DNA from: an uncultured Candidatus Actinomarina sp.
GTDB lineage: Bacteria; Actinomycetota; Acidimicrobiia; Actinomarinales; Actinomarinaceae
Assembly (NCBI GenBank): GCA_902519845.1
Contig: CABYLQ010000002.1
Coordinates: 62,001 to 126,000 of the forward strand
Direction of reading: 5' to 3'
DNA length: 64,000 nt
The notes below the pieces were generated by a model, which did no database searches, was not told the origin of the DNA, and was given only the letters and a program-made list of their open reading frames with translations. Shown here in pieces: positions 42,092 to 52,220 of the stretch; position 1 is the stretch's first letter; every line of letters starts with the position of its first letter. The position numbers and the translations under genes are program-made.

Positions 42092-43300
42092 TTATCTATG
42101 TTTATTAATTTCTCTTTTCGCAATTGATCTCAAATGAACTTCATCAGGTCCATCTGCAATTCTTAATACGCGAGCACCAGCAGACATTCTTGCCAACGGC
42201 GTGTCTTGGGAGAGCCCCATTGCACCATGAGTTTGTATAGCCTTATCAATTACATAGGAAGCTGCTTCAACAACAGATACTTTTATAGATGAAATTTCAA
42301 TTTTTGCTTCTTCTTTACCAACAGTATCAATAAGCCAAGCAGTTTTTAATGTTAGTAGCCTTGCTTCTTCAATTTTTATTCTTGAACGAGCAATCCAATC
42401 TTGAATAACGCCCTGTTCAGCCAATTTTTGACCAAATGTTTCTCTTTCAAGTGAGCGATCAATCATAAGAGATAACGCTCTCTCTGCCATTCCTATAGCC
42501 CTCATGCAATGGTGTATTCTTCCAGGTCCAAGTCTTGCTTGAGCTATTTTAAATCCCATTCCTTCTCCCCCAATGATGTTGGATTTTGGAACAACAACAT
42601 TTTCAAATAAAAGCTCTGGGTGTCCTGTGTATCCATCGTCATATCCAAATACTTGCATTGGTCTGATTATTGAAAGTCCTTCGCTATCCATAGGTACTAA
42701 TACCTGACTTTGCCTTTGATATGGAGGGCTATCAGGGTTAGTAACACCCATAAAAATACATATTTTTGCATTTGGATTTATAGCATTTGAAGTCCACCAC
42801 TTTCGACCATTGATGACATAATTATCTCCGTCACTGACAATTGAACTTCCTATATTGGTAGCATCAGAGGAAGCCACATTTGGTTCTGTCATTGCAAAGC
42901 ATGATCTTATTTCTCCTTCAAGAAGTGGTTCAAGCCATTGTTTTTTTTGTTCTGATGTTCCAAACTCAGCTAAAATTTCCATATTTCCTGTATCAGGTGC
43001 AGAACAATTAAATACCTCTGGAGCCCACCAATTATGACCGGTTATCTCAGCCAATGGTGCATAATCAACATTTGATAATCCATATCCATATTCGTTATCA
43101 GGGAGAAATAAATTCCATAAATTTTCCTTTTTAGCTTTTGATTTGAGTTCACTTAGGATTTCTGGAATATGCAATGGATCACCAGAGTCAATAATTGCAT
43201 TCTCGTAATGGTCTTCATTGGGATAAATATGATCTACGAAAAAAGTTTTTAGCTTATCCTGTAATTCAAGTGATTCATTAGAAAAATTAAAATCCATCAT
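42092..43300 (-). CDS. Acyl-CoA dehydrogenase
   Basis: 402-aa FAD enzyme introducing an alpha-beta double bond in acyl-CoA, passing electrons to ETF. AMTEPNVASSDATNI, GRKWWTSNA, HHCMRAIGMAERAL, IQTHGAMGLSQDTPLARM and the C-terminal RIADGPDEVHLRSIA fit the ACAD10/11-like subgroup, whose members often work beside aminoglycoside-phosphotransferase-like proteins, as here (next gene across the divergent gap). Confidence 0.9.
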   Translation of the reverse strand: MMDFNFSNESLELQDKLKTFFVDHIYPNEDHYENAIIDSGDPLHIPEILSELKSKAKKENLWNLFLPDNEYGYGLSNVDYAPLAEITGHNWWAPEVFNCSAPDTGNMEILAEFGTSEQKKQWLEPLLEGEIRSCFAMTEPNVASSDATNIGSSIVSDGDNYVINGRKWWTSNAINPNAKICIFMGVTNPDSPPYQRQSQVLVPMDSEGLSIIRPMQVFGYDDGYTGHPELLFENVVVPKSNIIGGEGMGFKIAQARLGPGRIHHCMRAIGMAERALSLMIDRSLERETFGQKLAEQGVIQDWIARSRIKIEEARLLTLKTAWLIDTVGKEEAKIEISSIKVSVVEAASYVIDKAIQTHGAMGLSQDTPLARMSAGARVLRIADGPDEVHLRSIAKREINKHR

Positions 43301-43357
43301 TCTTATTGTATCAATTTAAACAACTGAACCAAAAAACTTTCATTAATATGTTCTTAA

Positions 43358-44374
43358 ATGGACTTTTTTAGTGAAAAACTTAAAAAATATATCTCTTCAG
43401 TTATAAACATTTCAGAAGATTTTAACTTTGAACAGTTTAAAGTAGGAAGATCAAATATTACATTCAAAATTTTTGATGATGCAAACTCATTTGTATTGAG
43501 AAGACCTCCATTTGGACTTAAGTTAGAATCTGCACACAATATGGGCAGGGAATACAAAATATTAAAAGTTCTAAGTGAAAATGGCTTAAGGGTCCCAAAA
43601 CCTATGTATTTATACAATAAGAAAGAATTATCCGTAGATGATTTTTATATTATGGAATTTATTGAGGGTGAGACAATAGCAAATAACCAAATAGCTGATG
43701 AATTTAATGAAATTCAAAAAAATACAATTACTAAATCATTTATTAAAGCTCTTTCTGAAATACACAATTTTGACGTGATAAGTTCAGAATTAAATGATTT
43801 AGGAAAACATGAGGACTATGTTGAGCGTCAAATAAATAGATGGAATAAACAATTTCAATCTCAAAAAGTTAGAGAAATAAAAGAATTAGAAATTGCTACA
43901 AAATTATTACTAGATAATATTCCCTCTCAACAAACTGTTGGAATAGTTCATGGAGATTACAGATTAGATAATGTACGAGTAAAGGATAATCAAGTAGCTG
44001 CCGTTCTTGATTGGGAACTTTGTACTCTAGGAGATCCACTTGCAGATATGGGTACAGTAATAGCATCTTGGAATACAAAACAGGAGAAAGACTCACCTTT
44101 TATTTATTCTCCTACCCTATCTGAAGGATTTCCAACACGTAAGGATGTAATAGAGTTGTATTTAAATAATTCAGATTTAGATTTAAGTGATATTGAATTT
44201 TACGCAAGATTATCTTTTTGGAAACATGCAATGATAATGGAAGGAGTTTATATCAGGTATTCAATGGGATCGTATGGAAAAACAAATGAAAATGAAATAG
44301 AATCATTTAAGAACAGTACAATAAAGTTTGCAAACAAAGCTGCAAATGAAAATTTATTAGAGGAGATAATATGA
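43358..44374 (+). CDS. Phosphotransferase of the APH family (ACAD10/11 partner type)
   Basis: 338-aa kinase-like protein. FVLRRPPFGLKLESAHNM, IVHGDYRLDNVRV (catalytic loop HGDxxxxN) and VLDWELCTLGDPLADMG (metal-binding DWE) match the family fused to or paired with ACAD10/11 dehydrogenases, which handle 4-hydroxyacyl-CoA by phosphorylation. That 4-hydroxy acids may be its substrates is inference, interesting next to the 4-hydroxybutyryl-CoA dehydratase gene. Coupled to the MaoC gene by ATGA. Confidence 0.85.
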   Translation: MDFFSEKLKKYISSVINISEDFNFEQFKVGRSNITFKIFDDANSFVLRRPPFGLKLESAHNMGREYKILKVLSENGLRVPKPMYLYNKKELSVDDFYIMEFIEGETIANNQIADEFNEIQKNTITKSFIKALSEIHNFDVISSELNDLGKHEDYVERQINRWNKQFQSQKVREIKELEIATKLLLDNIPSQQTVGIVHGDYRLDNVRVKDNQVAAVLDWELCTLGDPLADMGTVIASWNTKQEKDSPFIYSPTLSEGFPTRKDVIELYLNNSDLDLSDIEFYARLSFWKHAMIMEGVYIRYSMGSYGKTNENEIESFKNSTIKFANKAANENLLEEII

Positions 44375-44832
44375 CGATTGTACCTGCAGAAGAAATGGAA
44401 AAATATATCGGTCAGGAAGTTGGTGTTTCAGACTGGTTTGAAATAAATCAAGAAAGAATTAATCAGTTTGCTGAAGGTACTAACGATCATCAATTTATTC
44501 ATGTTGATGAAGAAATGGCTAAAAGTACTCCATGGGGATCTACAATAGCTCATGGATTCTTGACGTTGAGTATGGTGACTTTCTTATCTGTCGACAAAAC
44601 TGTTATGCCAGAAAATATACAAATGGCAATAAATTATGGTCTTGATAAGGTTCGTTTCATGGAAGCTGTGCCTGTAAATAGTAAAATAAGAGGAAGATTT
44701 GTTTTGTCAGATGTTCAGTACAAAAAAGCTGGTAGATGGTTAGTAAAACATACTGCTACAATTGAAATTGAAGGTAAAGATAAACCAGCAGCAATTGCTG
44801 AGCCTTTAACTTTATTTATAGTTACAGAATAA
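44371..44832 (+). CDS. MaoC-family (R)-specific enoyl-CoA hydratase
   Basis: 153-aa hot-dog-fold hydratase adding water to trans-2-enoyl-CoA. The hydratase-2 motif is [19 protein letters not shown] with AHGFLTLSM following; Asp and His are intact. Coupled to the preceding phosphotransferase and 17 bp before the thiolase gene. Confidence 0.88.
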   Translation: MTIVPAEEMEKYIGQEVGVSDWFEINQERINQFAEGTNDHQFIHVDEEMAKSTPWGSTIAHGFLTLSMVTFLSVDKTVMPENIQMAINYGLDKVRFMEAVPVNSKIRGRFVLSDVQYKKAGRWLVKHTATIEIEGKDKPAAIAEPLTLFIVTE

Positions 44833-44849
44833 AAGAAAGAATAATAAAA

Positions 44850-46028
44850 ATGAGAGAAGCAGTAATTGTATCAGCAGCAAGAACACCTATAGGAAAAGCT
44901 TATCGCGGAGCTTATAACAAAACAGACGCTCCAACATTAGGTTCTTATTCAATTAAAGAAGCAGTCGAAAGAGCAAAAGTTGATCCTAATGAGATTGAAG
45001 ATGTCATTATGGGATGTGCTCAACAACAAGGGTCGCAAGCATTAAACATTGGAAGACTGAGTGGAATTGCAGCAGGATTACCTATTACAGTCCCGGGAAT
45101 GACTATAGATAGACAATGTTCTTCCGGCCTGATGGCCATCGCTACCGGTGCGAAACAAATAATGACAGACAATATGAATGTTGTTGTTGCTGGCGGTGTT
45201 GAATCTATATCATTAGTTCAAACTGCTGAATTGAGATTTGCTCCAGACCCAAATGTTGTAAAACTTGCCGATAACGCTTACATGCCCATGATTGAAACTG
45301 CTGATTTTGTTGCTGAAAAATATAATATTTCGAGGGAATATCAAGATGAATATTCCCTACAAAGTCAACAAAGAACTGCAGCAGCTCAAGAAAGTAACAA
45401 GTTTGATGATGAGATTATTTCAACAACTACAACGAAGAGTGTCAAAAATAAAGAAACTGGTGAAGTTTCTGACCAAGAGGTTGAATTAACAAAAGATGAG
45501 GGAAATAGACCAGAGACAAATTTAGACGGTTTATCTTCACTTCCTCCGGTTTACGGAGAAGGAAAGTTTATCACAGCTGGCAATGCCTCTCAATTATCAG
45601 ATGGCTCAGCTTCAGTTGTCCTAATGGAAGCTAGCGAAGCAGAAAAAAGAAGCCTAGAACCACTTGGATATTACAGAGGTATGACTGTATCAGCATTAGC
45701 ACCAGAGGAAATGGGAATAGGTCCTGTGTATGCGGTTCCAGATTTATTGAATAAATTCAATTTGAAAATTGAAGATATAGACCTTTGGGAGCTAAATGAA
45801 GCGTTTGCTGTTCAAACTTTATACTGTAGAGACGAACTTGGTATCGATAACAGTATTTACAATGTCAATGGCGGCTCAATCTCAATAGGCCATCCATATG
45901 GAATGACTGGTGCAAGAATGACAATGCACGCATTAATGGAAGGTAAGAGAAGAAACGCAAAATTCGTTGTTGTAACTATGTGTGTTGGCGGTGGCATGGG
46001 TGCAGCAGGGTTATTTGAAGTTATTTAA
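44850..46028 (+). CDS. Acetyl-CoA acyltransferase (thiolase)
   Basis: 392-aa thiolase cleaving 3-oxoacyl-CoA or condensing acetyl-CoA. Active Cys in [12 protein letters not shown], His in [11 protein letters not shown], second Cys in [19 protein letters not shown] motif present (WELNEAFAV). Together with the hydratase and dehydrogenase genes it completes a beta-oxidation set. Confidence 0.93.
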   Translation: MREAVIVSAARTPIGKAYRGAYNKTDAPTLGSYSIKEAVERAKVDPNEIEDVIMGCAQQQGSQALNIGRLSGIAAGLPITVPGMTIDRQCSSGLMAIATGAKQIMTDNMNVVVAGGVESISLVQTAELRFAPDPNVVKLADNAYMPMIETADFVAEKYNISREYQDEYSLQSQQRTAAAQESNKFDDEIISTTTTKSVKNKETGEVSDQEVELTKDEGNRPETNLDGLSSLPPVYGEGKFITAGNASQLSDGSASVVLMEASEAEKRSLEPLGYYRGMTVSALAPEEMGIGPVYAVPDLLNKFNLKIEDIDLWELNEAFAVQTLYCRDELGIDNSIYNVNGGSISIGHPYGMTGARMTMHALMEGKRRNAKFVVVTMCVGGGMGAAGLFEVI

Positions 46029-46082
46029 ATTATAAATTTCTAACTAGATTTTAAATCACAATCTTACAATTTATAATGATGT

Positions 46083-47537
46083 ATGATCAAAATTCGTACA
46101 AAACAAGATTATATTAACTCTCTGAAAAATAGAGATCTAACTATCTATCTCATGGGTGAACTAGTAAAAGATCCTCTCACTCATCCAATTATCAAACCAA
46201 GTATTGAAGCTATGGCTGAAACTTATGCATTAGCAGATAGAGACCCTGATTTGGCTACAACTATTTCACCTTATACAAATGAGCCAATTAATCGATTTTT
46301 ACATATTGCGAACAGCAGTGAAGATTTATTTATGCAAAATGAAATGCAAAGGAAACTTGGTCAGTTAACTGGTACGTGTTTCCAAAGATGTGTGGGAATG
46401 GATGCATTCAATGCCCTCCATTCAGTGACATATGAGATTGATGAAAAATATAAGACAAATTACCATGACAAATTTATCAATTTTTTAACAAAAATGCATG
46501 AGGGTAATTTTGTGATTGGTGGAGCTATGACTGATGTTAAAGGTGATAGATCAAAACCTCCTCACCAACAAGCGGATCAAGATTTATATTTGAGAGTTGT
46601 TAATAGAGATGATAATGGTGTTTATGTCTCAGGAGCTAAAGCTCATCAAACAGGATGTATAAATTCTCATTGGATGGTTGTTATGCCAACTTTAAGGCTT
46701 ACTGAAAATGATAAAGACTATGCAATTGTAGGAGCGTTGCCTATTGAGACAGAAGGTATTACATACATCTATGGACGACAATCCTGTGACACCAGAAGTA
46801 TGGAGCCAGGTGAATATGATGTTGGAAATAAATATTTTGCTGGTCAAGAAGCAATGGTTATTTTTGATAATGTGTTCATTCCAAACGAATTTATATTTAT
46901 GAATGGTGAATATGATTTTGCTGCAATGCTTGTCGAAAGATTTACATGTTATCATCGAAGGTCCTATGTATGTAAATCAGGTGTTGGGGATGTAATGATA
47001 GGGGCGGCAGCAAGTATTGCCGAATATAACGGTGTTGAAGATAAATCACATATTAAAGAAAAATTGATTGAAATGAATAAATTAAATGAAACTATTTATG
47101 CGACGGGAATTGCTTCATCTTTGCAAGGAAAAAAAACAAAGAGTGGAAATTATATAAATGACGATTTATTAGCAAATGTCTGCAAACAGCATGTTACAAA
47201 AGAAACTTATGAGATAGGAAGGTTGGCACAAGATTTAGCTGGTGGACTAGTTGCATCCATGCCTTCAGGTATTGACATAAATGAAAGTGAGATGTCACCA
47301 AACTTATTGAAATACTTGAAAGGCAAAGAAGATGTAAATACCGAAGATCGTGTAAGCATGTTACGGCTTATTGAAAATATGACATTAGGAAGAAATGCTG
47401 TTGCCTATTTAACTGAATCAATGCATGGTGCTGGATCACCACAAGCTCAAAGAATACAAATTTCTAGAAAAGTAGATATTGAAGAAAAGAAAAACTTTGC
47501 AAAGAAACTCTCTGGAATAATCGAAAGAGAAGATTGA
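46083..47537 (+). CDS. abfD: Probable 4-hydroxybutyryl-CoA dehydratase
   Basis: 484-aa FAD/[4Fe-4S] enzyme of the HpaB-like fold that dehydrates 4-hydroxybutyryl-CoA to crotonyl-CoA through a ketyl radical. Cluster Cys occur at residues 99 and 103 (GTCFQRCVG), the same numbers reported for the clostridial enzyme; His291 and Cys297 (YHRRSYVCKS) fill the other ligands, though the clostridial pair is one residue further apart. GAMTDVKGDRSKPPHQQAD and SPQAQRIQISRK also match AbfD. HpaB hydroxylases lack these Cys. It sits beside thiolase and an oxidoreductase gene (4-nt overlap). Oxygen sensitivity in an aerobe is notable. Confidence 0.85.
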   Translation: MIKIRTKQDYINSLKNRDLTIYLMGELVKDPLTHPIIKPSIEAMAETYALADRDPDLATTISPYTNEPINRFLHIANSSEDLFMQNEMQRKLGQLTGTCFQRCVGMDAFNALHSVTYEIDEKYKTNYHDKFINFLTKMHEGNFVIGGAMTDVKGDRSKPPHQQADQDLYLRVVNRDDNGVYVSGAKAHQTGCINSHWMVVMPTLRLTENDKDYAIVGALPIETEGITYIYGRQSCDTRSMEPGEYDVGNKYFAGQEAMVIFDNVFIPNEFIFMNGEYDFAAMLVERFTCYHRRSYVCKSGVGDVMIGAAASIAEYNGVEDKSHIKEKLIEMNKLNETIYATGIASSLQGKKTKSGNYINDDLLANVCKQHVTKETYEIGRLAQDLAGGLVASMPSGIDINESEMSPNLLKYLKGKEDVNTEDRVSMLRLIENMTLGRNAVAYLTESMHGAGSPQAQRIQISRKVDIEEKKNFAKKLSGIIERED

Positions 47538-48508
47538 TGAAAGCTGTTGTTTGTACAAAAATAGGTGATCCTAATCTACTTGAGATAAAAGATATTGAAA
47601 CACCAAAGCCAAGTAAAAATGAAGTACTAGTAAAAGTACAAGCAGCAGGTGTGAATTTTCCAGATGCTTTAATGGTTCAAGGTAAATATCAAATAGTAAT
47701 GGACCCACCTTTTACCCCTGGTAATGAAGTTTGTGGATATGTTGAAGAAACTGGAGATGATGTTGATCTTAAGATTGGGACCAAAGTAATAGCTTTGCCG
47801 CCAATAGGAGGTTTTTCTGAATATGTTTCTGTAGATAAGAATCTTGTTATACCTGTATCAGAAAAAGTCGATTCAATGGCTGGGGCAAGCTTGCCTATAA
47901 ATTATGGAACTTGTTATTACGCACTCAAAAGAAGAGCAAATATTCAAAAGAATGAGTCTCTTCTTGTTCTTGGTGCGTCAGGGGGTATAGGGACGGCAAC
48001 GATACAATTAGCGAAAATAATGGGAGTCAAAACTATATGTGCAGTTGGCAGTGATGAAAAAGCAGAATATGTTAAGTCATTGGGGGCAGATGAAATTATT
48101 AGATATGATCAAGTTGAACTGAAGGAAACAGTAAAAGAACTTACTGATGGAAAAGGAGTAGATGTTGTTATGGATCCTGTTGGAGGAGATGTAACAGAAC
48201 AAGCATTGAGAGCAACAGCATGGAATGGAAGGTTGCTTGTAATAGGTTTTACAGATGGCAACATACCAAAAATTCCATTAAATTTAACTCTTGTTAAGGG
48301 AGTCTCAATAGTTGGAGTTTGGTGGGGAAGATGGACTACAACCTCTCCTGAAGAGACAGCTGAAGACTTTAAAGAATTAATTGAATTTATTGAAAAGGAT
48401 GAACTAGTGATACAACCAAAAAATATTCATCCAATAGAAGAGACTTCTTTAGCACTTGAAAAGTTTCTATCTAGAAAAAATATTGGGAAAACAGTAATCA
48501 GTTTTTAA
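47534..48508 (+). CDS. Zinc-independent MDR oxidoreductase (quinone oxidoreductase/enoyl reductase type)
   Basis: 324-aa medium-chain dehydrogenase/reductase. AAGVNFPDALMVQGKYQ, TPGNEVCGYVEE, LVLGASGGIGTATIQLAK (NADPH site) and VMDPVGGDVTEQALRA match quinone oxidoreductase-like proteins; acyl-CoA-reducing relatives exist. Structural zinc Cys are absent. Overlaps the dehydratase gene by 4 nt, so it may act in the same acyl-CoA pathway, perhaps on crotonyl-CoA; this is inference. Confidence 0.85.
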   Translation: MMKAVVCTKIGDPNLLEIKDIETPKPSKNEVLVKVQAAGVNFPDALMVQGKYQIVMDPPFTPGNEVCGYVEETGDDVDLKIGTKVIALPPIGGFSEYVSVDKNLVIPVSEKVDSMAGASLPINYGTCYYALKRRANIQKNESLLVLGASGGIGTATIQLAKIMGVKTICAVGSDEKAEYVKSLGADEIIRYDQVELKETVKELTDGKGVDVVMDPVGGDVTEQALRATAWNGRLLVIGFTDGNIPKIPLNLTLVKGVSIVGVWWGRWTTTSPEETAEDFKELIEFIEKDELVIQPKNIHPIEETSLALEKFLSRKNIGKTVISF

Positions 48509-49141
48509 TTATTTTTTAGACGATTCGAAATACGGATTATTTCCTGAAGCGTGATCAGTTGCATCAATAATATTTCCTATTTCAGGTACAGCATCTCGTA
48601 AAGCTGTTTCTATTCCTTGAGTAAGTGTTACTTGAGCCATTCCACATCCTTGACAGCCCCCACCAAGTCTAAGATAAATATCTTGACCTTCAATACCAAC
48701 TAAAGATGCCTTTCCTCCATGAGATGCTATTGCTGGATTAATTTGGCTTTCAAGAACTGTTTGTACCTTCTCTGCAAGTTCACCAGTAAGTTCAGGTAAA
48801 TCTTCAGGGTTACCTACCATTGAAGGACTTGGAGTATTTGGGTTGTCCATTGTGAGTCCTGGTGCATTTGGATCATCTGATATTTCTAATTCTGCACCAT
48901 TAAAGTTATCAACATCTTTACTGGCTATAATTACAGATAAATCACCAAAATCAAGTCGTTTATCATCTGGTCTAGCCTGTTCAAGATCTAAAAAACTAAG
49001 ATCATATGTATATTGATTTCCTTGTACACCGTCAATCTGTAAGAATAGAGCATAATCTTTATCTCCAGGTTCTTGTTCTTTTAACTCAAGAATCTTACTA
49101 ACAGCACTGTCTCCAATATTGAATTTAAACTCATCAGTCAT
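48509..49141 (-). CDS. nfuA: Fe-S carrier NfuA-like protein (IscA-like + NifU C-terminal domain)
   Basis: 210-aa scaffold/carrier. An N-terminal IscA/HesB-like degenerate domain (1-95) is followed by a Pro/Asn-rich linker and a NifU C-terminal domain with Cys163 and Cys166 in GGGCQGCGMAQVTL. It delivers [4Fe-4S] clusters to target enzymes; AbfD, CofG/CofH and the RecB-like nuclease here are candidates. Stop directly abuts the convergent oxidoreductase. Confidence 0.9.
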   Translation of the reverse strand: MTDEFKFNIGDSAVSKILELKEQEPGDKDYALFLQIDGVQGNQYTYDLSFLDLEQARPDDKRLDFGDLSVIIASKDVDNFNGAELEISDDPNAPGLTMDNPNTPSPSMVGNPEDLPELTGELAEKVQTVLESQINPAIASHGGKASLVGIEGQDIYLRLGGGCQGCGMAQVTLTQGIETALRDAVPEIGNIIDATDHASGNNPYFESSKK

Positions 49142-49181
49142 ATACTTAATATTAGTAAGCTCAAGATATGTGTAAATAAAT

Positions 49182-50363
49182 ATGAATAAACTATTGTTAG
49201 TAATCCCAGAAAATAGCTATAAATCCAATGATTTTGTACTAACTACAGAAAGATTAGGTATCGATTTTTTGGTAATTACAGACAGCGATCAAGTATCAAG
49301 TCAATTTGGTGATACTGTAATTATTCAAAATTTCAATGAAAAAATTAGTGATGAAACATTACTCAAACTTAAGAAAATAACTCACGTACTCCCGGTTGAT
49401 CATAGTGCATTAAAATTTGCGGGCTATTTAGTTGATTTATTAGATGCAAAAGGAAACAAATTGTTTGCGATAGAGCATTCAATGAATAAATTTAACTCAA
49501 GAAATACTTTTAATTCAATATCTAATTTACAAGCAAAGAATATGATTATAAAAAATCTCAAAGATATTGAAGTGTTTGTAGAAAAAAATGGTACATCAGT
49601 TTTAAAACCAAACTTTGGGTCAGCAAGCAAAAGTGTTTTAAAAATAGATAATTTTAATAAAAACAAAGACTACATCATAGATTTAATGAACGATTGTGAA
49701 GATCAGGAAATGGTTATAGAGCAATATATAGATGGAAAAGAATATGCGTTAGAAGGTAATTTAATAAACTCTAATTTAAATAAAATAACAATTTTCGATA
49801 AGCCAATTGAATACAAAGAACCTTACTTTGAAGAATCAATCTATATAACCCCAAGTGAACTATCTGAAAAATTACAAAATGAAATAGTTGAAATGATTGA
49901 TAGTGCTTGTAAAAAAATTGGTCTTGAGAATGGGCCCGTACATGTTGAATTTAAGATAAGTAATGGAAATATTTTCATTATTGAAATTAATCCAAGAATG
50001 ATAGGTGGTCTCTGTTCAAAATGTTTAAGTTTTGGTTTGTTTAAAGTATCTCTTGAAGAAATAACATTACATGCCTTTTTATATGATGAATTAAAACCTG
50101 TTGAACTCCTTAGTAATTATGTTGGTGTACTCATGCTTCCAACTCCTCAAACTGGAAAATTTGTTTCAATTAATCAAGATGAATTGGAAAACATTGATAA
50201 TGTATCGGCAGTTGAAATAACTGTTTTTGAGAACTCAGATTTGTTGAAACCACCATTTGGTGATAAATATTTAGGTTTTGTGTTTTCGCAAGCAAATGAA
50301 AAAGCTTTAGTTTTGAATGCATTAAAAAATGCAATGAATACTTCAATGCCGATTATTAAATAA
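49182..50363 (+). CDS. ATP-grasp ligase of unknown substrate
   Basis: 393-aa ATP-grasp protein (carboxylate-amine/thiol ligase). An N-terminal pre-ATP-grasp domain precedes SVLKPNFGSASKSVLKI, MVIEQYIDGKEYALEG, and the metal-binding GPVHVEFKISNGNIFIIEIN ending in PRMIGG. Similar to L-amino-acid ligases (BacD-like) and PurT/CarB-like enzymes, so a dipeptide or amide product is plausible. Followed after 17 bp by thiN on the same strand. Confidence 0.8.
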   Translation: MNKLLLVIPENSYKSNDFVLTTERLGIDFLVITDSDQVSSQFGDTVIIQNFNEKISDETLLKLKKITHVLPVDHSALKFAGYLVDLLDAKGNKLFAIEHSMNKFNSRNTFNSISNLQAKNMIIKNLKDIEVFVEKNGTSVLKPNFGSASKSVLKIDNFNKNKDYIIDLMNDCEDQEMVIEQYIDGKEYALEGNLINSNLNKITIFDKPIEYKEPYFEESIYITPSELSEKLQNEIVEMIDSACKKIGLENGPVHVEFKISNGNIFIIEINPRMIGGLCSKCLSFGLFKVSLEEITLHAFLYDELKPVELLSNYVGVLMLPTPQTGKFVSINQDELENIDNVSAVEITVFENSDLLKPPFGDKYLGFVFSQANEKALVLNALKNAMNTSMPIIK

Positions 50364-50380
50364 TTTATGATAATCTTCAA

Positions 50381-51004
50381 GTGAAAATGAAAAATGCACT
50401 TATAGTAAACGGTGGTCTTAATACTACAAAAAGAGACCAACTAGATAATTATGATCTTATAGTTGCTGTAGATTCAGGAACAGAACAAGCTTACAAATTA
50501 TTTTTAAAGCCAGATTTAATTATTGGTGATCTTGATTCGATAGATGAGAAAACAATTAAAAGAGCAGAAAAAGATGAAGTTCAAATTTTAAAATATGAAA
50601 CTAATAAAAATGAAACAGATTTTGAGCTTGCTTTAAAACATGTACTGGATGAAGAAATTAAAGATATAACAATTATTGGTGGAGAATACGGCGAAATTGA
50701 CCATTTGTTTAGTGTTTTAACTGTAATTATTAGCTTTCAAGAAGATCAAAAAATTTTGTGGATACATAAGGATCAGACAGTACTTATTCCTAATACAAAA
50801 AAAATCGCAATTGGAAATAATGTTGAATTTAGTATCCTTCCATTTACAAATTTGAAAAATTTAAGTATATCTGGAGCGCAATGGAACCTTAATAATGAAA
50901 ATATTGAATTTGGTAAATCTCTCACTCTAAGAAATATATCAATCGATAATGATATCGAAGTTTCGGTTGAAGATGGAAAGTTCTGCTTAATTTATAACAA
51001 TTAA
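50381..51004 (+). CDS. thiN: Thiamine pyrophosphokinase
   Basis: Makes thiamine diphosphate from thiamine and ATP. VAVDSGTEQAYK, IIGDLDSID and YETNKNETDFELAL are the family's catalytic elements. 207 aa from GTG 50381 (ATG 50387 is an alternative). Ends in a 4-nt convergent overlap with an acyl-CoA dehydrogenase gene. No TPP riboswitch is visible upstream. Confidence 0.92.
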   Translation: MKMKNALIVNGGLNTTKRDQLDNYDLIVAVDSGTEQAYKLFLKPDLIIGDLDSIDEKTIKRAEKDEVQILKYETNKNETDFELALKHVLDEEIKDITIIGGEYGEIDHLFSVLTVIISFQEDQKILWIHKDQTVLIPNTKKIAIGNNVEFSILPFTNLKNLSISGAQWNLNNENIEFGKSLTLRNISIDNDIEVSVEDGKFCLIYNN

Positions 51005-52218
51005 GATCTTGGCAAATCTTTCCAAGCTTTATCTTTATCTAATTTTGGTTCGCTTGGAAGACCTAAAACTCTTTCTGCAATAATGTTTCTCATGATTTCT
51101 GATGTGCCGCCTTCAATAGAGTTGGCTCGAGATCTTAAAAATAAACTTTGTGTATCGGTAAAACCATAAGAATCATTATCAAAATTTAATTCCGGTTGAG
51201 ATAGCTCATATCCTCTTGGAAATAATAATCCATCATTTCCTAACATCTCCATACCAAAAGCATAAGATGCTTTATTTATTTCAGCTTCATGAAGTTTGCT
51301 TGTCGAACCCTCTGGACCAGGTGTTCCTTTTTCTCTAAGTTCAGATGCTCTCAAATTAGTTAACCTTACAGCTTCTTGTTGTATCCATAATTCCATAAGT
51401 TTATCTTTAGTAACAGGATCATCTAGTTCGCGATCTTTCCATAATTGAACTAAATGTCCTGGTGCACCACTTCCTCTAGGTCTTACATTACCTCCAATAG
51501 CAACTCTTTCATTCATTAAAATTGCTAGAGAGACTCGCCATCCATCGCCTACTTCTCCAAGAACATTCTCTTTAGGAATTTTTACATCCGTAAAATAAAC
51601 TTCGTTAAATTCTGCCTCACCAGTTATTTGTCTTAAAGGTCTTACTTCGACACCTTCAGATTCCATATCAACGATAAAAAATGTTAATCCTCTGTGTTTT
51701 GGTACATCTGGGTCAGTTCTTGTAACAAGTAATCCCCATTTCGAAAGATGCCCAAGAGTAGTCCAAACTTTTTGTCCATTCACAATATAACCATCTCCAT
51801 CATCAACAGCTTTGGTTGAAAGGCTTGCTAGATCTGAACCAGAACCAGGTTCAGAAAATAATTGGCACCAAATTTCCTCAGCAGTAAACATTGGCTTCAA
51901 GTATTTATCAATCTGATCTTTTGTTCCATATTCGACAATAGTCGGTGCTCCCATTCCAATTCCTAAGAGATTTGCTATTCTGTTATTTGTTGAAATACCT
52001 TCTTTTCTTAAAGTGTCATTTACTAACAGCTGAAACTTAGGATTCACATTTAAACCGCCAGATCCCTCTGGAAAATGTACCCAAGCAAGTCCTAAATCAA
52101 ATTGTTTTGCCCAGAAGTCAGTCTTAGAATCATTATCTTTTCTGAATGATATGAGTTCATCAAGTTTTTCACGTACTAAAACTTCTGGATTACTAATATC
52201 TGTTTTTGTATCTGACAA
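51001..52218 (-). CDS. Acyl-CoA dehydrogenase (FadE-like)
   Basis: 405-aa acyl-CoA dehydrogenase. SEPGSGSDLASLSTKA, GQKVWTTLGHLSKWGLLV and the C-terminal SIEGGTSEIMRNIIAERVLG are typical of actinobacterial FadE proteins. Last gene of an acyl-CoA synthetase-SDR-dehydrogenase set on the minus strand. Chain-length preference unknown. Confidence 0.92.
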   Translation of the reverse strand: MSDTKTDISNPEVLVREKLDELISFRKDNDSKTDFWAKQFDLGLAWVHFPEGSGGLNVNPKFQLLVNDTLRKEGISTNNRIANLLGIGMGAPTIVEYGTKDQIDKYLKPMFTAEEIWCQLFSEPGSGSDLASLSTKAVDDGDGYIVNGQKVWTTLGHLSKWGLLVTRTDPDVPKHRGLTFFIVDMESEGVEVRPLRQITGEAEFNEVYFTDVKIPKENVLGEVGDGWRVSLAILMNERVAIGGNVRPRGSGAPGHLVQLWKDRELDDPVTKDKLMELWIQQEAVRLTNLRASELREKGTPGPEGSTSKLHEAEINKASYAFGMEMLGNDGLLFPRGYELSQPELNFDNDSYGFTDTQSLFLRSRANSIEGGTSEIMRNIIAERVLGLPSEPKLDKDKAWKDLPRS

Positions 52219-52220
52219 AG

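Noticed and set aside
46029-46077. ATTATAAATT/AATTTATAAT inverted repeat between thiolase and the dehydratase gene
   Set aside because: Pure A/T arms and a 29-base loop; easily chance in this base composition.
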